NCBI GenBank assembly: GCA_910589195.1
Contig: CAJUTC010000007.1
Location: 1 to 64,000 of the forward strand
Origin: an uncultured Lachnospiraceae bacterium
Lineage (GTDB): Bacteria; Bacillota; Clostridia; Lachnospirales; Lachnospiraceae
Direction: 5' to 3'
Length of the DNA stretch: 64,000 nucleotides
Below the pieces are notes generated by a model. The model searched no databases, was not told the origin of the DNA, and was given only the letters and a program-made list of their open reading frames with translations. A program made the position numbers and the translations under genes. Shown one piece after another: positions 24,831 through 33,112 of the stretch. Each line of letters opens with the position of its first letter. The first letter of the stretch is position 1.

Positions 24831-25756
24831 TGGCAGGTAGAATATTAAATTTTGGCTCTTTAAATATTGACTATGTTTATGTGGTAGATCATATTGTCCG
24901 GGAGGGAGAAACCGAAAGTTCCCTGGATTACCAACTGTTTGCGGGAGGGAAAGGCCTGAACCAATCGATTGCCTTAGCCAGGGCGGGAGGCCAGGTATTC
25001 CATGCGGGAAAGATCGGGAAGGAAGGTTTGTTTTTAAAAGAAACATTGGAGAGGGAAGGAATAAACAGTACCTATCTGTCTGTGGATCCAGGCGCAAATG
25101 GCCATGCTATTATCCAGCGTTCCCGAAAGGGTGAGAATGCTATCGTTCTTTATCCAGGCGCGAATCATAAGATCACAAAGGAAGATGTGGATACCGTATT
25201 AGCTGGCTTTGAGGCGGGAGATGTGCTGGTTTGCCAAAATGAAATCAGCAGTATGGAATATTTGCTGGATAAAGCTTACCGAAAAGGACTAAATATCGCT
25301 TGGAACCCTTCCCCTGTAACCAGCTTGGTGGAACAGATCGACATTAGCCATATTACCTGGCTGGTAATTAATGAGATTGAAGGCCGGAGTATTACCAAAA
25401 AAGCAGATCCAAAGGAAATTCTGCAGGTTTTGGGAAACCGGTATCCGAAGCTTTTTGTGGTTCTCACATTGGGAAAGGATGGAGCTATATATCAGGGGAA
25501 TGGGCAGCAAATTTGGCAGGAAAGCTTTTCGGTTCCGGTGGTGGATACCACAGCGGCAGGGGACACGTTTTTTGGCTACCTGATGAGCCAGTTAGCGGGA
25601 AAGGGGCAAGAGGAGGGGCATGTGAAGGAAGGCCTGAAGCTTGCGGCAGCGGCAGCGGCGCTGGCAGTATCCAAGGAAGGGGCTGTGCCGTCGATTCCCC
25701 GCGTGGAAGAAGTCAGGAAATTTATGGATCAGTTGACGGATAACCGAATCCTATAG
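24830..25756 (+). CDS. rbsK: Ribokinase-type PfkB carbohydrate kinase
   Basis: A 308-residue PfkB kinase. The N-terminal substrate motif is NFGSLNIDYVY, then AGGKGLNQSIALARAG, and the C-terminal catalytic motif DTTAAGDTFFGY contains the base Asp and anion hole. The architecture is that of ribokinase, making ribose-5-phosphate from free ribose. Free ribose would come from the nucleoside hydrolase at 26856, not from the phosphorylases. Translationally coupled to the preceding gene. Confidence 0.85.
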   Translation: MAGRILNFGSLNIDYVYVVDHIVREGETESSLDYQLFAGGKGLNQSIALARAGGQVFHAGKIGKEGLFLKETLEREGINSTYLSVDPGANGHAIIQRSRKGENAIVLYPGANHKITKEDVDTVLAGFEAGDVLVCQNEISSMEYLLDKAYRKGLNIAWNPSPVTSLVEQIDISHITWLVINEIEGRSITKKADPKEILQVLGNRYPKLFVVLTLGKDGAIYQGNGQQIWQESFSVPVVDTTAAGDTFFGYLMSQLAGKGQEEGHVKEGLKLAAAAAALAVSKEGAVPSIPRVEEVRKFMDQLTDNRIL

Positions 25757-25783
25757 TAAAATACATACAGAATTGAGGGAAAT

Positions 25784-26542
25784 ATGGAAGATAAAAAGAT
25801 GATGCATTTAGCCGTAACGAAAAGCCAAATCGGGCAATACGTATTTTTGCCGGGCAGTGTGGAGAGGGCTTCGCTGATTGCCGGGTACTTTGAGAATCCG
25901 ATAAAAATCGCTCATAACCGGGAATTTTTAACGTATACCGGAACATTGGAAGGCGTTCCTGTTACGGTTACCAGCACAGGGATCGGAGGGCCTTCAGCCG
26001 CTATTGCGGTAGAGGAACTGTGTGAGTGTGGCGCCCATACCATGATGCGGATTGGATCCTGTGCTTCTACATCGCCAAACGTAAGGATTGGGGATGTGGT
26101 GATACCAAATGGGGCGGTTCGGATGGAAGGGACAGGAACCCACTACCTTCCCATTGAATTTCCGGCAGTTCCGGATTTTGGGATGGTAAAGGCATTGGAG
26201 GCGGCGGCCATAAAACTTGGCTTTCCTTATAATATTGGTGTTACCATTACAAAGGATTCTTTTTATACGGAAGTTTCGCCAGAAACCAAGCCGGTTTACT
26301 ATGAGTTAAAGGAAAAGTGGGACGCATATCAGGCGGGAGGAGCCACGAATACCAGTATGGAGTGTTCTCTTTTGTTTTTGGCTGCCGCTTCTTTAGGCGT
26401 TAGGATGTCCAGCGTTATGATCAATGCCACGGAATTTGAAACGTATACGAATGACGATAAGGATTATCCCAGGGACTGGGAGCATCGCGCGATCCAGGTT
26501 GGGATTGAGGCTATGCGGCAATTAATCCTGGAGGATCATTAA
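25784..26542 (+). CDS. udp: Uridine phosphorylase-like nucleoside phosphorylase 2
   Basis: A 252-residue close paralogue of the gene at 17388: GSVERASLI, VTSTGIGGPSAAIAVEELCECG, RIGSCASTSPNVRIGD and TSMEC correspond block by block. It also carries SMEC in place of EMES. Two near-duplicate enzymes flanking the transporter suggest tandem duplication followed by specialisation, perhaps for different bases. ATG follows a GAGGGAAAT ribosome site. Confidence 0.85.
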   Translation: MEDKKMMHLAVTKSQIGQYVFLPGSVERASLIAGYFENPIKIAHNREFLTYTGTLEGVPVTVTSTGIGGPSAAIAVEELCECGAHTMMRIGSCASTSPNVRIGDVVIPNGAVRMEGTGTHYLPIEFPAVPDFGMVKALEAAAIKLGFPYNIGVTITKDSFYTEVSPETKPVYYELKEKWDAYQAGGATNTSMECSLLFLAAASLGVRMSSVMINATEFETYTNDDKDYPRDWEHRAIQVGIEAMRQLILEDH

Positions 26543-26583
26543 AGGCCTGTTACGCCGGGAGAAAGTTATAAAATGACCTATTA

Positions 26584-26845
26584 AATAAACTTTCACGCGC
26601 CCGGATGCGGACACGCCACCACCCATGAAAGTCCGGCGGGCACATTTGGCATCCCTGAATTTATACCGCCTATTCGGCGGCGAACGTTCAAAGTAAACCC
26701 CATGCCCCGCCAGGGCGCCACTATGAATGAAATGGGGTTTCCTTTAAAATCCAGGAGATGCGCAGAAAACGGGAATGGAAGATGCCGCTTTGCGGCCCCG
26801 TTTTTGCGCAGTTCAGCGCAAGGACGCTGAACTTTCAAAGTAAGG
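26584..26845. repeat. Dispersed intergenic repeat, copy 2 (parts A and B)
   Basis: The fullest copy in the window. Part A (26584-26700) matches 1325-1443. Part B (about 26750-26845) matches 47835-47905 and includes a 20-bp identical core at about 26764-26783. Between them AACCCCAT and ATGGGGTT form an inverted repeat. It fills the gap before the nucleoside hydrolase with no gene and places the hydrolase's ribosome site right at its edge. Confidence 0.7.
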
Positions 26846-26855
26846 AGGAGAAAAG

Positions 26856-27803
26856 GTGCAGAGAATTCTGATAGACGCAGATACGGGGATTGATGACTCC
26901 ATTGCGATTTTATATGCGTTGAAATCGAAAAAACTATTGGTGGAGGGCATCACTACCTGCTTTGGAAATTCCGGTGCCGCCCAATCGGCAGATAATTGCC
27001 TGAGGCTGATTAAGCTGTCTGGCTGCGGCAGGGAAATTCCGGTGGTAATTGGTTCGGAGTGTTCCTTAGAAGGGGAATATGCCTCGGCTCCGGCACACAT
27101 CCATGGAAAAAACGGTATTGGAAATGTGGTTCTTCCAAAAAGCGGCCAAAAACCTTTGCAGGAAGACGCGGCTGATTTTATTGTCCGCAAAGCAAATGAA
27201 CTGGGTGGGGAGCTGGTTATCGTTACTACTGGACGGCTGACGAATTTGGCAAGGGCTTTGGAAAAGGATCCCAAGCTTCCCAGGAAGGTGAAAAAGCTGG
27301 TAACTATGGGCGGATGCCTGCAAGTTCCGGGCAATGTATCGCCTTTTGCGGAAGCGAATATCGCTGGGGATGCCAAGGCCGCCAACCAGGTGTTTCGTGC
27401 CGGTTTCCATATGTTCTTAGTGGGTCTTGACGTAACTACCAAAACCTTTATTACCAAGCAGGATTTAGAAAATCTGGAAATGTATTGTACAGAGGAAAGC
27501 CGCCCCTGTGTGGAATATATCAAAAAAGCGCTGGATTTTTATTTTGAATTCCACCGCCAGTCTGCTGGGATGCTTTGCCGGTGCGTAGTCCATGATCCGC
27601 TGGCAATGCTGATTGCGGAGGACGGAACATTAGGGGAGTTTGCCATGATCCGTGCGGGTGTGGAATATCAGGTTCCAGCGTATCGGGGAATGATTGTAAC
27701 GGATCACCGGTTTGACAGCGAGATGGAGCAGGATGAGATTGCCGCATGCATCCGGGTGGATTCGGATCAGGCTGTGCGGCGTTTGCTTTTTGCGTTTCAG
27801 TAG
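26856..27803 (+). CDS. Inosine/uridine-preferring nucleoside hydrolase
   Basis: A 315-residue nucleoside N-ribohydrolase that frees base and ribose from nucleosides using a calcium site. The N-terminal DADTGIDD (residues 7-14) supplies the calcium ligands; VIGSECSLEGEYASAPAHIHG and the late VHDPLAML complete the family pattern. GTG at 26856 has AAGGAGG 8-9 nt upstream. It complements the phosphorylases: its free ribose would feed the ribokinase at 24830. Confidence 0.88.
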   Translation: MQRILIDADTGIDDSIAILYALKSKKLLVEGITTCFGNSGAAQSADNCLRLIKLSGCGREIPVVIGSECSLEGEYASAPAHIHGKNGIGNVVLPKSGQKPLQEDAADFIVRKANELGGELVIVTTGRLTNLARALEKDPKLPRKVKKLVTMGGCLQVPGNVSPFAEANIAGDAKAANQVFRAGFHMFLVGLDVTTKTFITKQDLENLEMYCTEESRPCVEYIKKALDFYFEFHRQSAGMLCRCVVHDPLAMLIAEDGTLGEFAMIRAGVEYQVPAYRGMIVTDHRFDSEMEQDEIAACIRVDSDQAVRRLLFAFQ

Positions 27804-27848
27804 AGGGAACAGGTTTTGTTGAATCTGTTTAGGAAGGAGCAGGAATTT

Positions 27849-28640
27849 ATGGAAAATCGGAATCAAGAGAATGGACAAAAAGAAGGCTCTGGCAGTTTCC
27901 AGGATAGTTTTTTAAGGACAGAAACCATAAAAGAGCTTATGGCAAGGAAATCGATTCGGGTTTTTACAGAGGAAGATATCACTCCTGGACAGAAGGATAT
28001 CATATTCCAGACAGCGATGGAAGCGCCGACAGCAGGGAACCAGCAATTATATACCATTTTGGATATTACAGATCCGTCCTTGAAAGAGAAGTTGGCAAAC
28101 ACCTGTGACAACCAGCCATTTATAGCCAAAGCAAAGATGGTTTTGATTTTCTGCGCAGACTGCCAGAAATGGTATGACGCATTTGAAGCAGGCGGATGTA
28201 AGCCAAGGAAACCGGGGGTAGGGGATTTGATGCTGGCGGTAGCAGACGCTGTCATTGCCGCTCAAAACGCGGTGATGGCAGCGGAAAGTTTAGGAATCGG
28301 TTCCTGTTATATTGGAGATATTACAGAACAATGTGAGGTACACAGGGAATTGCTTCATTTGCCGCCTTTTGTTTTTCCGGCGGCTATGGTTGTATTTGGC
28401 TATCCGACCCAGCAGCAAAAGCAGCGGATAAAGCCAAAGCGCTGCGACTCCGCTTACATTGTGCGAGAAAACGGATATCACCGTATGGAAGAAACCGAGC
28501 TGAGAGAAATGCTCCGGCATAATCATCCGGATCGTGACTTTGAAAGCTGGATTCAGGCGTTTTGCAGCCGGAAGTATAACAGCAGTTTTTCCAGGGAAAT
28601 GAACCGGTCTGTAGCGGAATATCTAAAAAATTTTTCATAG
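27849..28640 (+). CDS. Nitroreductase-family flavoprotein
   Basis: A 263-residue FMN-dependent oxidoreductase. RKSIRVF near the N-terminus binds FMN phosphate, EAPTAGNQQ follows, and ESLGIGSCYIGDI is the conserved flavin-side loop. The tail after residue 215 (SWIQAFCSRKYNSSFSREM) is a C-terminal extension seen in Clostridia members. GGAAGGAGC precedes the ATG; an upstream TTG is less likely. It follows the nucleoside hydrolase by 45 nt and may be in the same transcript, but a functional link to nucleosides is not evident. Confidence 0.85.
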   Translation: MENRNQENGQKEGSGSFQDSFLRTETIKELMARKSIRVFTEEDITPGQKDIIFQTAMEAPTAGNQQLYTILDITDPSLKEKLANTCDNQPFIAKAKMVLIFCADCQKWYDAFEAGGCKPRKPGVGDLMLAVADAVIAAQNAVMAAESLGIGSCYIGDITEQCEVHRELLHLPPFVFPAAMVVFGYPTQQQKQRIKPKRCDSAYIVRENGYHRMEETELREMLRHNHPDRDFESWIQAFCSRKYNSSFSREMNRSVAEYLKNFS

Positions 28641-28707
28641 TATAGGCGTTTATAAAAGGTTCCCTTAAGTGACGAGTCTGGAAAAGGGATTTGAAAGCTT
28701 AATGGTT

Positions 28708-28767
28708 CATAATGAAATAAGAGTTTTCCATTGGCTGTTTGCCACGGAAAACTCTTATTTCATTATG
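28708..28767. repeat. Perfect 22-bp inverted repeat (stem-loop)
   Basis: The left arm 28708-28729 (begins CATAATGAAA) and right arm 28746-28767 (ends TTTCATTATG) are exact reverse complements. The 16-nt loop contains TGGC/GCCA that can pair further. No T run follows, so it is not a typical intrinsic terminator. It sits in the 350-bp gap between the nitroreductase and the HTH gene; the rest of that gap holds only the promoter below. Confidence 0.8.
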
Positions 28768-28916
28768 AGATGGTCTAAGAATTTTCCGAATCTTAAATCG
28801 ATGACGTAAAGACGCTTACAGGCTGGGACTGCATGGAGGCAGAGCGGAAATTTCGTTAAATCATTAAAAAAAGTTGAAAAAATCTGCAAAAGTAATGCCA
28901 CAAATTTTGCCACAGC

Positions 28917-28945
28917 TTGTCTGGCCGCTTTGTCCGTGTTACAAT
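28917..28945 (+). promoter_or_regulatory. Promoter of the 486-residue HTH gene
   Basis: TTGTCT (28917-28922), a 17-nt spacer and TACAAT (28940-28945) lie about 45 nt upstream of the start at 28992. Confidence 0.6.
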
Positions 28946-28991
28946 TTAAAAAATTAATATTAATTCCCATTAAGGATACAGGGAGGCCAGG

Positions 28992-30452
28992 ATGTCAGTT
29001 TTATCAAAAAGCCTGGAAAGCTTTATGAAACAAAAAAAGTTGAGCGCTGCTGACTTGGCAAAAAGATGCCAGATTGACCGTTCAACGATGTACCAATATA
29101 TTCACGGGAAGCGTTCTCTGCAAAACCGGGATTTACTAGAGAACATTCTGTCAGAGCTGCGGCTTACACCGGAAGAGCGGTTTCGGGTTCTGCAGGCTTT
29201 TGAGGTAACTCAGGTAGGCGAGGAGCGGTATTACCGGAGGAAAAAAATAAAAGAAATTTTCGAGTCCCTTCTGACATTAGAAGAGAGCAGCTCAAAGGCG
29301 GCTGTGGAGCAGCAGGAGGTTTCCGGAGTTGCTCAGGCACTCAGCCAGATTTCAGGAAGCAGGCTGATTACCGGAGAACTGAAGGTGCAGAAAGTTATCA
29401 AATGTATTGTAAAAGACGCGGCTGAGAGGGGTAGCCCTATTCGCTTGTTTTTGCAGCCGGAAAACTACTTCGTCCATGCGATGAGCGTGGTTTATGAATA
29501 TCCGGAAAATTCCAGGATAACCCATATTATCTGCTTGAACGCGAATCCGGATCCTATGGAATGCGATAATCTGGAGATTATTAAAAGGGTGATCCGCAGC
29601 GGGATTGCCATCCGGGATTATCAGCCCTTTTATTACTATGGGATGCCGTCTGAGCATTATGGGATGATGAATATGATGCCCTATTTTATTATGGTGGATG
29701 AATGCACCATGCAGATTGCCACAGACGGGAAAGCGGTTCTTATCCATAAGGATGAAGAAGTGAACCAATATTTTCAGGAAATATTCGGAAAAATGTTGCG
29801 TCTGTGCCATCCGCTGATGAAGAGTACCATTGGTTTGGAAAAACGGGTAGCTTGGGGGATGGATTCACTGAAACGGCAAGGCCATTATAATGATACCATA
29901 GAGATGAGCAGTGGTTTGTGCAGCCTGCAGTTCTGGAACCGGGAGCTGGTTGAAAAATATTTGCCGCCTGTTATTCCTGGTTATGAAAATTTGCTGGAAG
30001 GAGTTGTCCGTTACGCGGCAGGTTTATATCAGGCAAAGAAAAAGGGGCAAATCAAGATTCTGATGAACCCTGGTTTTGTTTTAGAATTTATTAAAACTGG
30101 GGTGCTTAAAGAATATCCATCGATTTATTTTCGGGCGCCGCTGACGCCAGAAGACAGAAGGTATGTGCTGGAACAGATTTTTCAGGCGATGGAAGAAGGC
30201 TGGTATCATATCTACTTTATGGAGGAAAGCGTATTTCCGATGGACTATCGATGGGAAACTGTGGTTCAGCCTCACGAAAGCCTGTATATGCAGTATTGCG
30301 TCGATGATCAATTCCGGATTTTTGAATTTGAAATACCAGAGGCGGTAGATGCGGTAAGCGATTACCTGGAAAGCCTGATCCAAAGCGATTCCGTGATGGA
30401 TGAGGATGCCGCCAGAGAGCTTATGGGGAGGTGGATAACACAATATTTATAA
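28992..30452 (+). CDS. XRE-type HTH protein with large uncharacterised C-terminal domain
   Basis: A 486-residue protein I do not recognise as a named family. Residues 1-65 form a cro/C1 helix-turn-helix: LSAADLAKRCQIDRSTMYQY and GKRSLQNRDLLENIL. The remaining approximately 400 residues are soluble, rich in Tyr and Met, with no obvious catalytic motif and no membrane segments. A stretch near residue 180 (ENSRITHIICLNANPDPME) and another near 345 (QIKILMNPGFVLEF) look like alternating strands and helices. Possibly a ligand- or peptide-sensing regulator. GGGAGG precedes the ATG. No co-transcribed gene follows; the next unit is the candidate ncRNA. Confidence 0.75.
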   Translation: MSVLSKSLESFMKQKKLSAADLAKRCQIDRSTMYQYIHGKRSLQNRDLLENILSELRLTPEERFRVLQAFEVTQVGEERYYRRKKIKEIFESLLTLEESSSKAAVEQQEVSGVAQALSQISGSRLITGELKVQKVIKCIVKDAAERGSPIRLFLQPENYFVHAMSVVYEYPENSRITHIICLNANPDPMECDNLEIIKRVIRSGIAIRDYQPFYYYGMPSEHYGMMNMMPYFIMVDECTMQIATDGKAVLIHKDEEVNQYFQEIFGKMLRLCHPLMKSTIGLEKRVAWGMDSLKRQGHYNDTIEMSSGLCSLQFWNRELVEKYLPPVIPGYENLLEGVVRYAAGLYQAKKKGQIKILMNPGFVLEFIKTGVLKEYPSIYFRAPLTPEDRRYVLEQIFQAMEEGWYHIYFMEESVFPMDYRWETVVQPHESLYMQYCVDDQFRIFEFEIPEAVDAVSDYLESLIQSDSVMDEDAARELMGRWITQYL

Positions 30453-30789
30453 AAGGCCATTTATAATACTAAGGGGAAATGAGTAATTTTATAAATGCAA
30501 AAGAATAAGCGGGAAAACTTGCAGCATGGGAAGCGCTGCCTGGTTTCCTGCTTATTTGCGTCAGCCAAGAAGACAAAAGCGGATAGAAATAGATGGGAAA
30601 TTGCATCCAACATACAGGATAAAAATGGGTTTTAAGAGATGAATAAACAGAAAATTGAAAAATATTCTGATAATAAAAAGGATATCCTGTGTGGATACCG
30701 GATAATTTGATGTAAAAGTAAAAATAATTTAAAAAAATGTATACAAATCAACCATACTCAAAAAATCATAAAAAATTTTATAAAAAGTA
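30453..30789. other. Gene-free spacer upstream of the candidate ncRNA
   Basis: No gene seen. A hairpin, AAGCGGGAAAACTTGCAGC with GCTGCCTGGTTTCCTGCTT (imperfect), lies at about 30508-30553 and may end the HTH gene's transcript. The rest is AT-rich and leads into the promoter at 30790. Confidence 0.4.
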
Positions 30790-30818
30790 TTGACAAAATG
30801 GCGCCGGTTTTATATAAT
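30790..30818 (+). promoter_or_regulatory. Perfect consensus sigma-A promoter of the candidate ncRNA
   Basis: TTGACA (30790-30795), exactly 17 nt, TATAAT (30813-30818). No gene starts within the next 800 bases, so the product is probably an RNA. Confidence 0.85.
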
Positions 30819-30825
30819 AAATTTA

Positions 30826-31442
30826 TCAAAAACAAAGAGAAATCAAGAAAGGGTAAGGTAAACCCCAATGCACAGGAAGTTGAAACGAAAAATCTAAGTA
30901 AAGGAGGTACGGACCACCAAACACATAAGACTCGCTTCGTTATAGTTATAAATTATAATTGAAGCAAAAGGACAAACCTGATTTTGATAGGAAAGCTCAG
31001 ACAAGATCCAGCAGTATGAATTCTGGACGATAATATTTAAGAAGGTTTCAGCCAACTAGGAAGCGTGAACAGGATGTTCGGTTTAGTAATATGACGAGAA
31101 AGTATTATTAGAACGAAACAGTTCCCATAGTACCAAAAGGAAAAGGCGAAAGAAAACTTATAGAGCTTTGCGATTCAAAAGAGGTCAAACAATTAAATAA
31201 TAGAGATATAAAATTGGTGAATGCACAGAAGAAATCAAAGAAACAATTGAAATTCATTTTGCATTACAGGCCAAACAAGAAACGCATTACAACAAAGAGC
31301 GGATAATGGAAAAGCAATGGGCGATTCATTTGATGTGAAAGAACGAAAACAGTTAATAGAATAGAGAGGTTACAGTCCGATGGATGAAATAGTTTAAGGG
31401 CGGATATCGAAATGAAAAAGTCGATATCCGCTCTCCTTTTTG
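30826..31442 (+). ncRNA. Candidate large structured noncoding RNA, about 615 nt
   Basis: The transcript is defined by the consensus promoter at 30790-30818 and a strong terminator at 31399-31441. No frame in it has a plausible start, ribosome site and length; stops are dense in all frames. The sequence is purine-rich with many GAAA/GAAAC segments, as in large folded RNAs. Local hairpins visible: GCTTC/GAAGC (30934-30965) around TTATA/TATAA, TCCAG/CTGGA (31007-31027) and GAACA/TGTTC (31067-31079). Possible long-range pairs are CGGAC (30910-30914) with GTCCG (31375-31379) and AATGCA near 30869 with TGCATT near 31262. The size and host group suit the ornate large RNAs such as ROOL, but I cannot confirm class membership. 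Alternative: a decayed gene behind a live promoter. Confidence 0.6.
31399..31442 (+). terminator. Strong intrinsic terminator of the candidate ncRNA
   Basis: GCGGATATCGA and TCGATATCCGC form a perfect 11-bp stem around AATGAAAAAG (extended by G-T/C pairs), followed by CCTTTTT. Confidence 0.88.
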
Positions 31443-31512
31443 TGCTTTTTCGTATGATTTCATCGCAAGAGATCATGCGTATGGAAAAATTGTATATCCA
31501 TCACAAAATTTA

Positions 31513-31558
31513 TAAAAAACCTGCTAAAAAGGTTTGACTTTTGCTAACAGGTTTTTGT
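31513..31558 (+). terminator. Second hairpin before the MATE gene
   Basis: AAAAACCTG pairs with CAGGTTTTT across an approximately 24-nt loop and is followed by further T residues. It may be a backup terminator for the ncRNA, since the MATE promoter lies downstream at 31571. Confidence 0.55.
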
Positions 31559-31570
31559 GAAAAATAGCAG

Positions 31571-31599
31571 TTGTAAAATCTGCGATTTTCCGTTAGAAT
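31571..31599 (+). promoter_or_regulatory. MATE gene promoter
   Basis: TTGTAA (31571-31576), 17 nt, TAGAAT (31594-31599), about 40 nt before the start codon. Confidence 0.6.
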
Positions 31600-31638
31600 G
31601 ACTCCGTAATTTGCGGTTTAGCAAAAAGGAGGAATTGT

Positions 31639-33060
31639 ATGAGCGGATCGGTTTCAAAAGCGTCCGTAAAGGATATGACAGTAGGCAGCCCGGTAAAGCT
31701 GATTATAAGCTTTGCTGTTCCCATGCTGTTGGGAATGCTGTTTCAGCAGTTTTATAGTATGGTTGACACGATTATTGTAGGAAGGTGCCTGGGGGTGGAG
31801 GCCCTGGCGGCGGTAGGGTCCACCGGGGCAGTCGGGTTTATGGTAAATGGCTTCGTAATCGGAATCTGTTCCGGATTCGCGATTCCCGTGGCCCAGCGGT
31901 TTGGAGCCCGGGACTATAAAGATATGAGACATTTTGTGGCCAACGCAGGATGGCTTTCCCTACTGTTTTCTGTGATAATGACAACTGGAATCAGCATATT
32001 CACCTGGGATATCCTGGTATTGATGCAGACTCCGGAAAATATTATCCAGGGGGCGTACAGCTATATTTTCTACATTTTTCTTGGGATCCCTACAACATTC
32101 CTTTATAATCTGCTGGCAGGGGTGATCCGTTCGCTAGGGGATTCTAAGACGCCAGTTTATTTTTTGATCTTTTCCAGTATTGTGAATATTGTTCTGGACT
32201 TATTCTTTATTTTGGCAGCGGGGACTGGAATCGCCGGGGCCGCCTATGCCACTGTGATTTCACAGGCCGTTTCTGGTATCCTTTGCTTCGTGTATATGAA
32301 GAAAAAATTTGAGATTTTAAAGATGGAGCGGGAGGAAATCCGGTTAAGCGGGAATCATTTAACGATTTTATGCAAGATGGGAATTCCTATGGGTCTGCAG
32401 TATTCCATCACTGCTATCGGAAGTGTGGTAATTCAGGCTGCCATTAATTCATTAGGCTCTGTGGCAGTTGCTTCTGTGGCGGCGGCGCAAAAGGCAAGTA
32501 TGCTGTTTTGCTGCCCATTTGACGCCCTGGGAGGAACAATGGCAACGTATGCGGGGCAAAATGTAGGGGCCAAAAAGCTTGACCGGATTGAGCAGGGGAT
32601 CCGTTCTGCCACCGTGCTTGGAAGCCTGTATTCCATTGGCGCGTTTGTGCTGTTATTTTTCTTTGGCGGAAGGATTTTGGAGCTGCTTATTGACGCTTCC
32701 GAAACCATAGTGCTGCGCCAGGCTCACCAGTATTTAATCTATAATTCCATGTTTTTTATTTTCCTTACGTTTGTTAATGTATGGAGATTTACAATACAGG
32801 GACTGGGTTACAGCGGTTTTGCCGTGCTGGCAGGTGTGTGCGAGATGGTAGCAAGAGCGTTTGTAGGCTTTGCCATGGTGCCTATGTTTGGGTATACGGC
32901 AGTATGTTTTTCTTCTCCTCTGGCATGGATTATGGCGGATCTGTTTCTGGTTCCGGCTTTTGGCTATTGTATCAGGCGGCTTAAGATCCGGTTCCGGTGT
33001 GAAGAATGCAAGAAATGCGGGAATGAAGCCAGAAAGATGGTATGCCATGTGCATGGATAA
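31639..33060 (+). CDS. MATE-family multidrug efflux transporter
   Basis: A 473-residue DinF/NorM-type exporter with twelve membrane helices in two six-helix halves. Landmarks are FAVPMLLGMLFQQFYSMVDT and IVGRCLGVEALAAVGSTG in the first half, and GIPMGLQYSITAIGSVVIQ and GTMATYAGQNVGAKK in the second. It exports cationic drugs or metabolites using Na+ or H+. The cytoplasmic C-terminal tail carries an unusual Cys cluster, RCEECKKCGNEARKMVCHVHG region, that could bind a metal. AAAGGAGGAA precedes the ATG. Monocistronic. Confidence 0.9.
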   Translation: MSGSVSKASVKDMTVGSPVKLIISFAVPMLLGMLFQQFYSMVDTIIVGRCLGVEALAAVGSTGAVGFMVNGFVIGICSGFAIPVAQRFGARDYKDMRHFVANAGWLSLLFSVIMTTGISIFTWDILVLMQTPENIIQGAYSYIFYIFLGIPTTFLYNLLAGVIRSLGDSKTPVYFLIFSSIVNIVLDLFFILAAGTGIAGAAYATVISQAVSGILCFVYMKKKFEILKMEREEIRLSGNHLTILCKMGIPMGLQYSITAIGSVVIQAAINSLGSVAVASVAAAQKASMLFCCPFDALGGTMATYAGQNVGAKKLDRIEQGIRSATVLGSLYSIGAFVLLFFFGGRILELLIDASETIVLRQAHQYLIYNSMFFIFLTFVNVWRFTIQGLGYSGFAVLAGVCEMVARAFVGFAMVPMFGYTAVCFSSPLAWIMADLFLVPAFGYCIRRLKIRFRCEECKKCGNEARKMVCHVHG

Positions 33061-33078
33061 AAAAGAAATATAGGATAA

Positions 33079-33112
33079 AAGGGCTGAACGTTTTAAACGT
33101 CCAGCCCTTGAA
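33079..33112. terminator. Bidirectional terminator, MATE and radical SAM genes
   Basis: AAGGGCTG and CAGCCCTT enclose an inner ACGTTT/AAACGT stem, with A and T runs on both sides. It overlaps the last codons of the radical SAM gene on the minus strand. Confidence 0.75.

Noticed and set aside
26593..27523. Minus-strand frames of 81 and 236 residues
   Set aside because: The first is repeat-derived; the second is antisense to the nucleoside hydrolase and has shadow composition.
29352..29810. 152-residue antisense frame inside the HTH gene
   Set aside because: No start site, and its codon pattern is the mirror of the sense gene.
30826..31442. Firm naming of the RNA as ROOL or OLE
   Set aside because: Only size, host group and lack of coding support it; I cannot match a consensus by eye, and OLE's usual neighbour genes are absent.
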